Source: Fidelibacterota bacterium
Lineage (GTDB): Bacteria; Fidelibacterota; Marinisomatia; Marinisomatales; TCS56
NCBI GenBank assembly: GCA_013203015.1
Contig: JABMPO010000263.1
Location: forward strand, 1-5,505
Length of the DNA: 5,505 bases
Direction: 5' to 3'
Part shown: piece by piece, positions 4,742-5,505 of the stretch
Numbering within the stretch: the stretch's first letter is position 1
Layout: each line of letters begins with the position of its first letter
The notes under the pieces: generated by a model
Seen by the model: the letters and a program-made list of their open reading frames with translations, nothing else
What the model was told of the DNA's origin: nothing
Database searches by the model: none
Position numbers and translations under genes: made by a program

Positions 4742-5505
4742 CTATCTTTCATTAGATTTTTGGGTATTGTACATGTATTGCTGCCACCAGTGCTTATTTT
4801 CATATTCAGCAGGATTTACAATTTCACCGATCATTGGGGTGATCAGGTTGGTTGAATTTGCAGCAGCTTCTTTGATCAATTCTTCGGCAGGAGCGTACCA
4901 ACTATGAAGCGCCAGATCAAAAGTGGCCCAGTGGATTGGTACCAATTGGTCGCCTTTAAGTTGCTGATGGATTTTTATAGCATTTACGGGTCCGGCATGG
5001 ATCGAGCTCCAGGCATCGTCGTAGGCGCCAATTTCAATAAATGTCAGATCAAAGGGACCATACTGCTGGCCGATTTCGGCTATTTCCGGTGTCAGTCCCG
5101 TATCGCCGCTGAAAAAGATGCGTTGATTATTACCGATAATTGACCAGGACGTCCAGAGGGTCATATCCCGATCCAGCAGGCCGCGGCCAGAAAAATGGCG
5201 AGCTGGTGTAGCGACTATTTTTAGATCGGCCAGATTAAATTCATTCCACCAGTTCATTTCAATAATTTTTTCGCCATCTACGCCCCAATCGCTTAACCGG
5301 CGGCCGACACCAATCGGTACCAGGAATACTAGTTCGCGATCTGCCAGAGCTCTAATAACCGCTTTATCAAGGTGGTCAAAATGATCGTGGGAGATTAAAA
5401 TCGCATCGGCCTCCGGTAAATTTTCTAAACTGAGTGGTGCAGGCTGGAAGCGTTTGGGACCGGCCCACTGCACCATTGAAGATCGTTCCGACAATATAGG
5501 ATCTA
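4742..5505 (-). CDS. Metallo-beta-lactamase-fold hydrolase, NAPE-PLD/UlaG-like, 5' truncated
   Basis: Reading frame open at the right edge of the window. It ends with TAG at 4742. A TTG at 5494 could be taken as a start, but the upstream in-frame codons Asp-Pro-Ile followed by L-S-E-R-S-S and WAGPKRF match the family's conserved DP...SERxSP...GPKR segment. The true start is therefore outside the window, and roughly 80-100 N-terminal residues are missing. Counting from the TTG codon, the metal-binding motifs are complete: H-D-H-F-D-H (His36, His38, Asp40, His41), His100 in PARHFSGRG, Asp131 in FFSGDTG, and His188 in PIHWATF. These correspond to the seven ligands of the two-zinc centre of NAPE-type phospholipase D. 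The family hydrolyses phosphodiester or ester bonds, often in N-acyl phospholipid-like substrates. The substrate here is inferred only. It heads a tight operon with the dehydrogenase. Confidence 0.9.
   Translation of the reverse strand, partial: DPILSERSSMVQWAGPKRFQPAPLSLENLPEADAILISHDHFDHLDKAVIRALADRELVFLVPIGVGRRLSDWGVDGEKIIEMNWWNEFNLADLKIVATPARHFSGRGLLDRDMTLWTSWSIIGNNQRIFFSGDTGLTPEIAEIGQQYGPFDLTFIEIGAYDDAWSSIHAGPVNAIKIHQQLKGDQLVPIHWATFDLALHSWYAPAEELIKEAAANSTNLITPMIGEIVNPAEYENKHWWQQYMYNTQKSNER

Noticed and set aside
4428..5143. Plus-strand ORFs opposite the dehydrogenase and hydrolase genes (4428-4907, 4904-5143)
   Set aside because: Antisense shadows. The minus-strand frames carry full catalytic motifs.
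1..5505. CRISPR array, tRNA, rRNA or transposase gene
   Set aside because: No regularly spaced repeats, no cloverleaf-like sequence and no transposase motifs seen on either strand.

Overview
This window carries seven recognisable reading frames, all transcribed from the minus strand, so gene order runs from high to low coordinates. The host is a bacterium I cannot place confidently. The right-hand genes are about 50% G+C by line counts. The left-hand genes have A-rich, Shine-Dalgarno-poor start regions, and a degenerate GTAAATA-type intergenic repeat vaguely recalls Bacteroidota. The window begins on GGATCC and ends on GGATCT inside an open reading frame, so it looks like a fragment cut at GATC sites (a cloned insert or a contig piece).

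Right half (2441-5505), ordinary chromosomal genes: a 5'-truncated metallo-beta-lactamase-fold hydrolase of the NAPE-PLD/UlaG type, then after 9 bases a short-chain dehydrogenase. A 180-base spacer rich in inverted repeats follows, then a membrane-anchored metallophosphoesterase of the YkuE/YaeI type. The spacer can fold in several mutually exclusive ways, and most of them cover the ribosome binding site of the phosphoesterase gene. The hydrolase and dehydrogenase are probably one operon.

Left half (1-2440), an accessory and probably acquired cassette: a 190-base AT-rich intergenic region with candidate promoters, a 51-codon small ORF with a good Shine-Dalgarno, a SIR2-like NAD-binding protein, an 81-codon ORF that seems to be frameshifted, and a two-transmembrane protein resembling the SLATT family. 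SIR2-like enzymes act as NAD-depleting effectors in many phage-defence systems, and SLATT proteins are proposed membrane effectors in nucleotide-signalling conflict systems. The likeliest reading is therefore a compact anti-phage or abortive-infection locus.

The SIR2-like and SLATT-like genes are about 20-32% G+C in sampled lines, while the two short ORFs between and before them are about 44-48%. An imperfect 16-base direct repeat lies within both short ORFs, so the cassette looks assembled or rearranged. The functional assignment of the left half is inference from motifs and gene order. No database search was possible.
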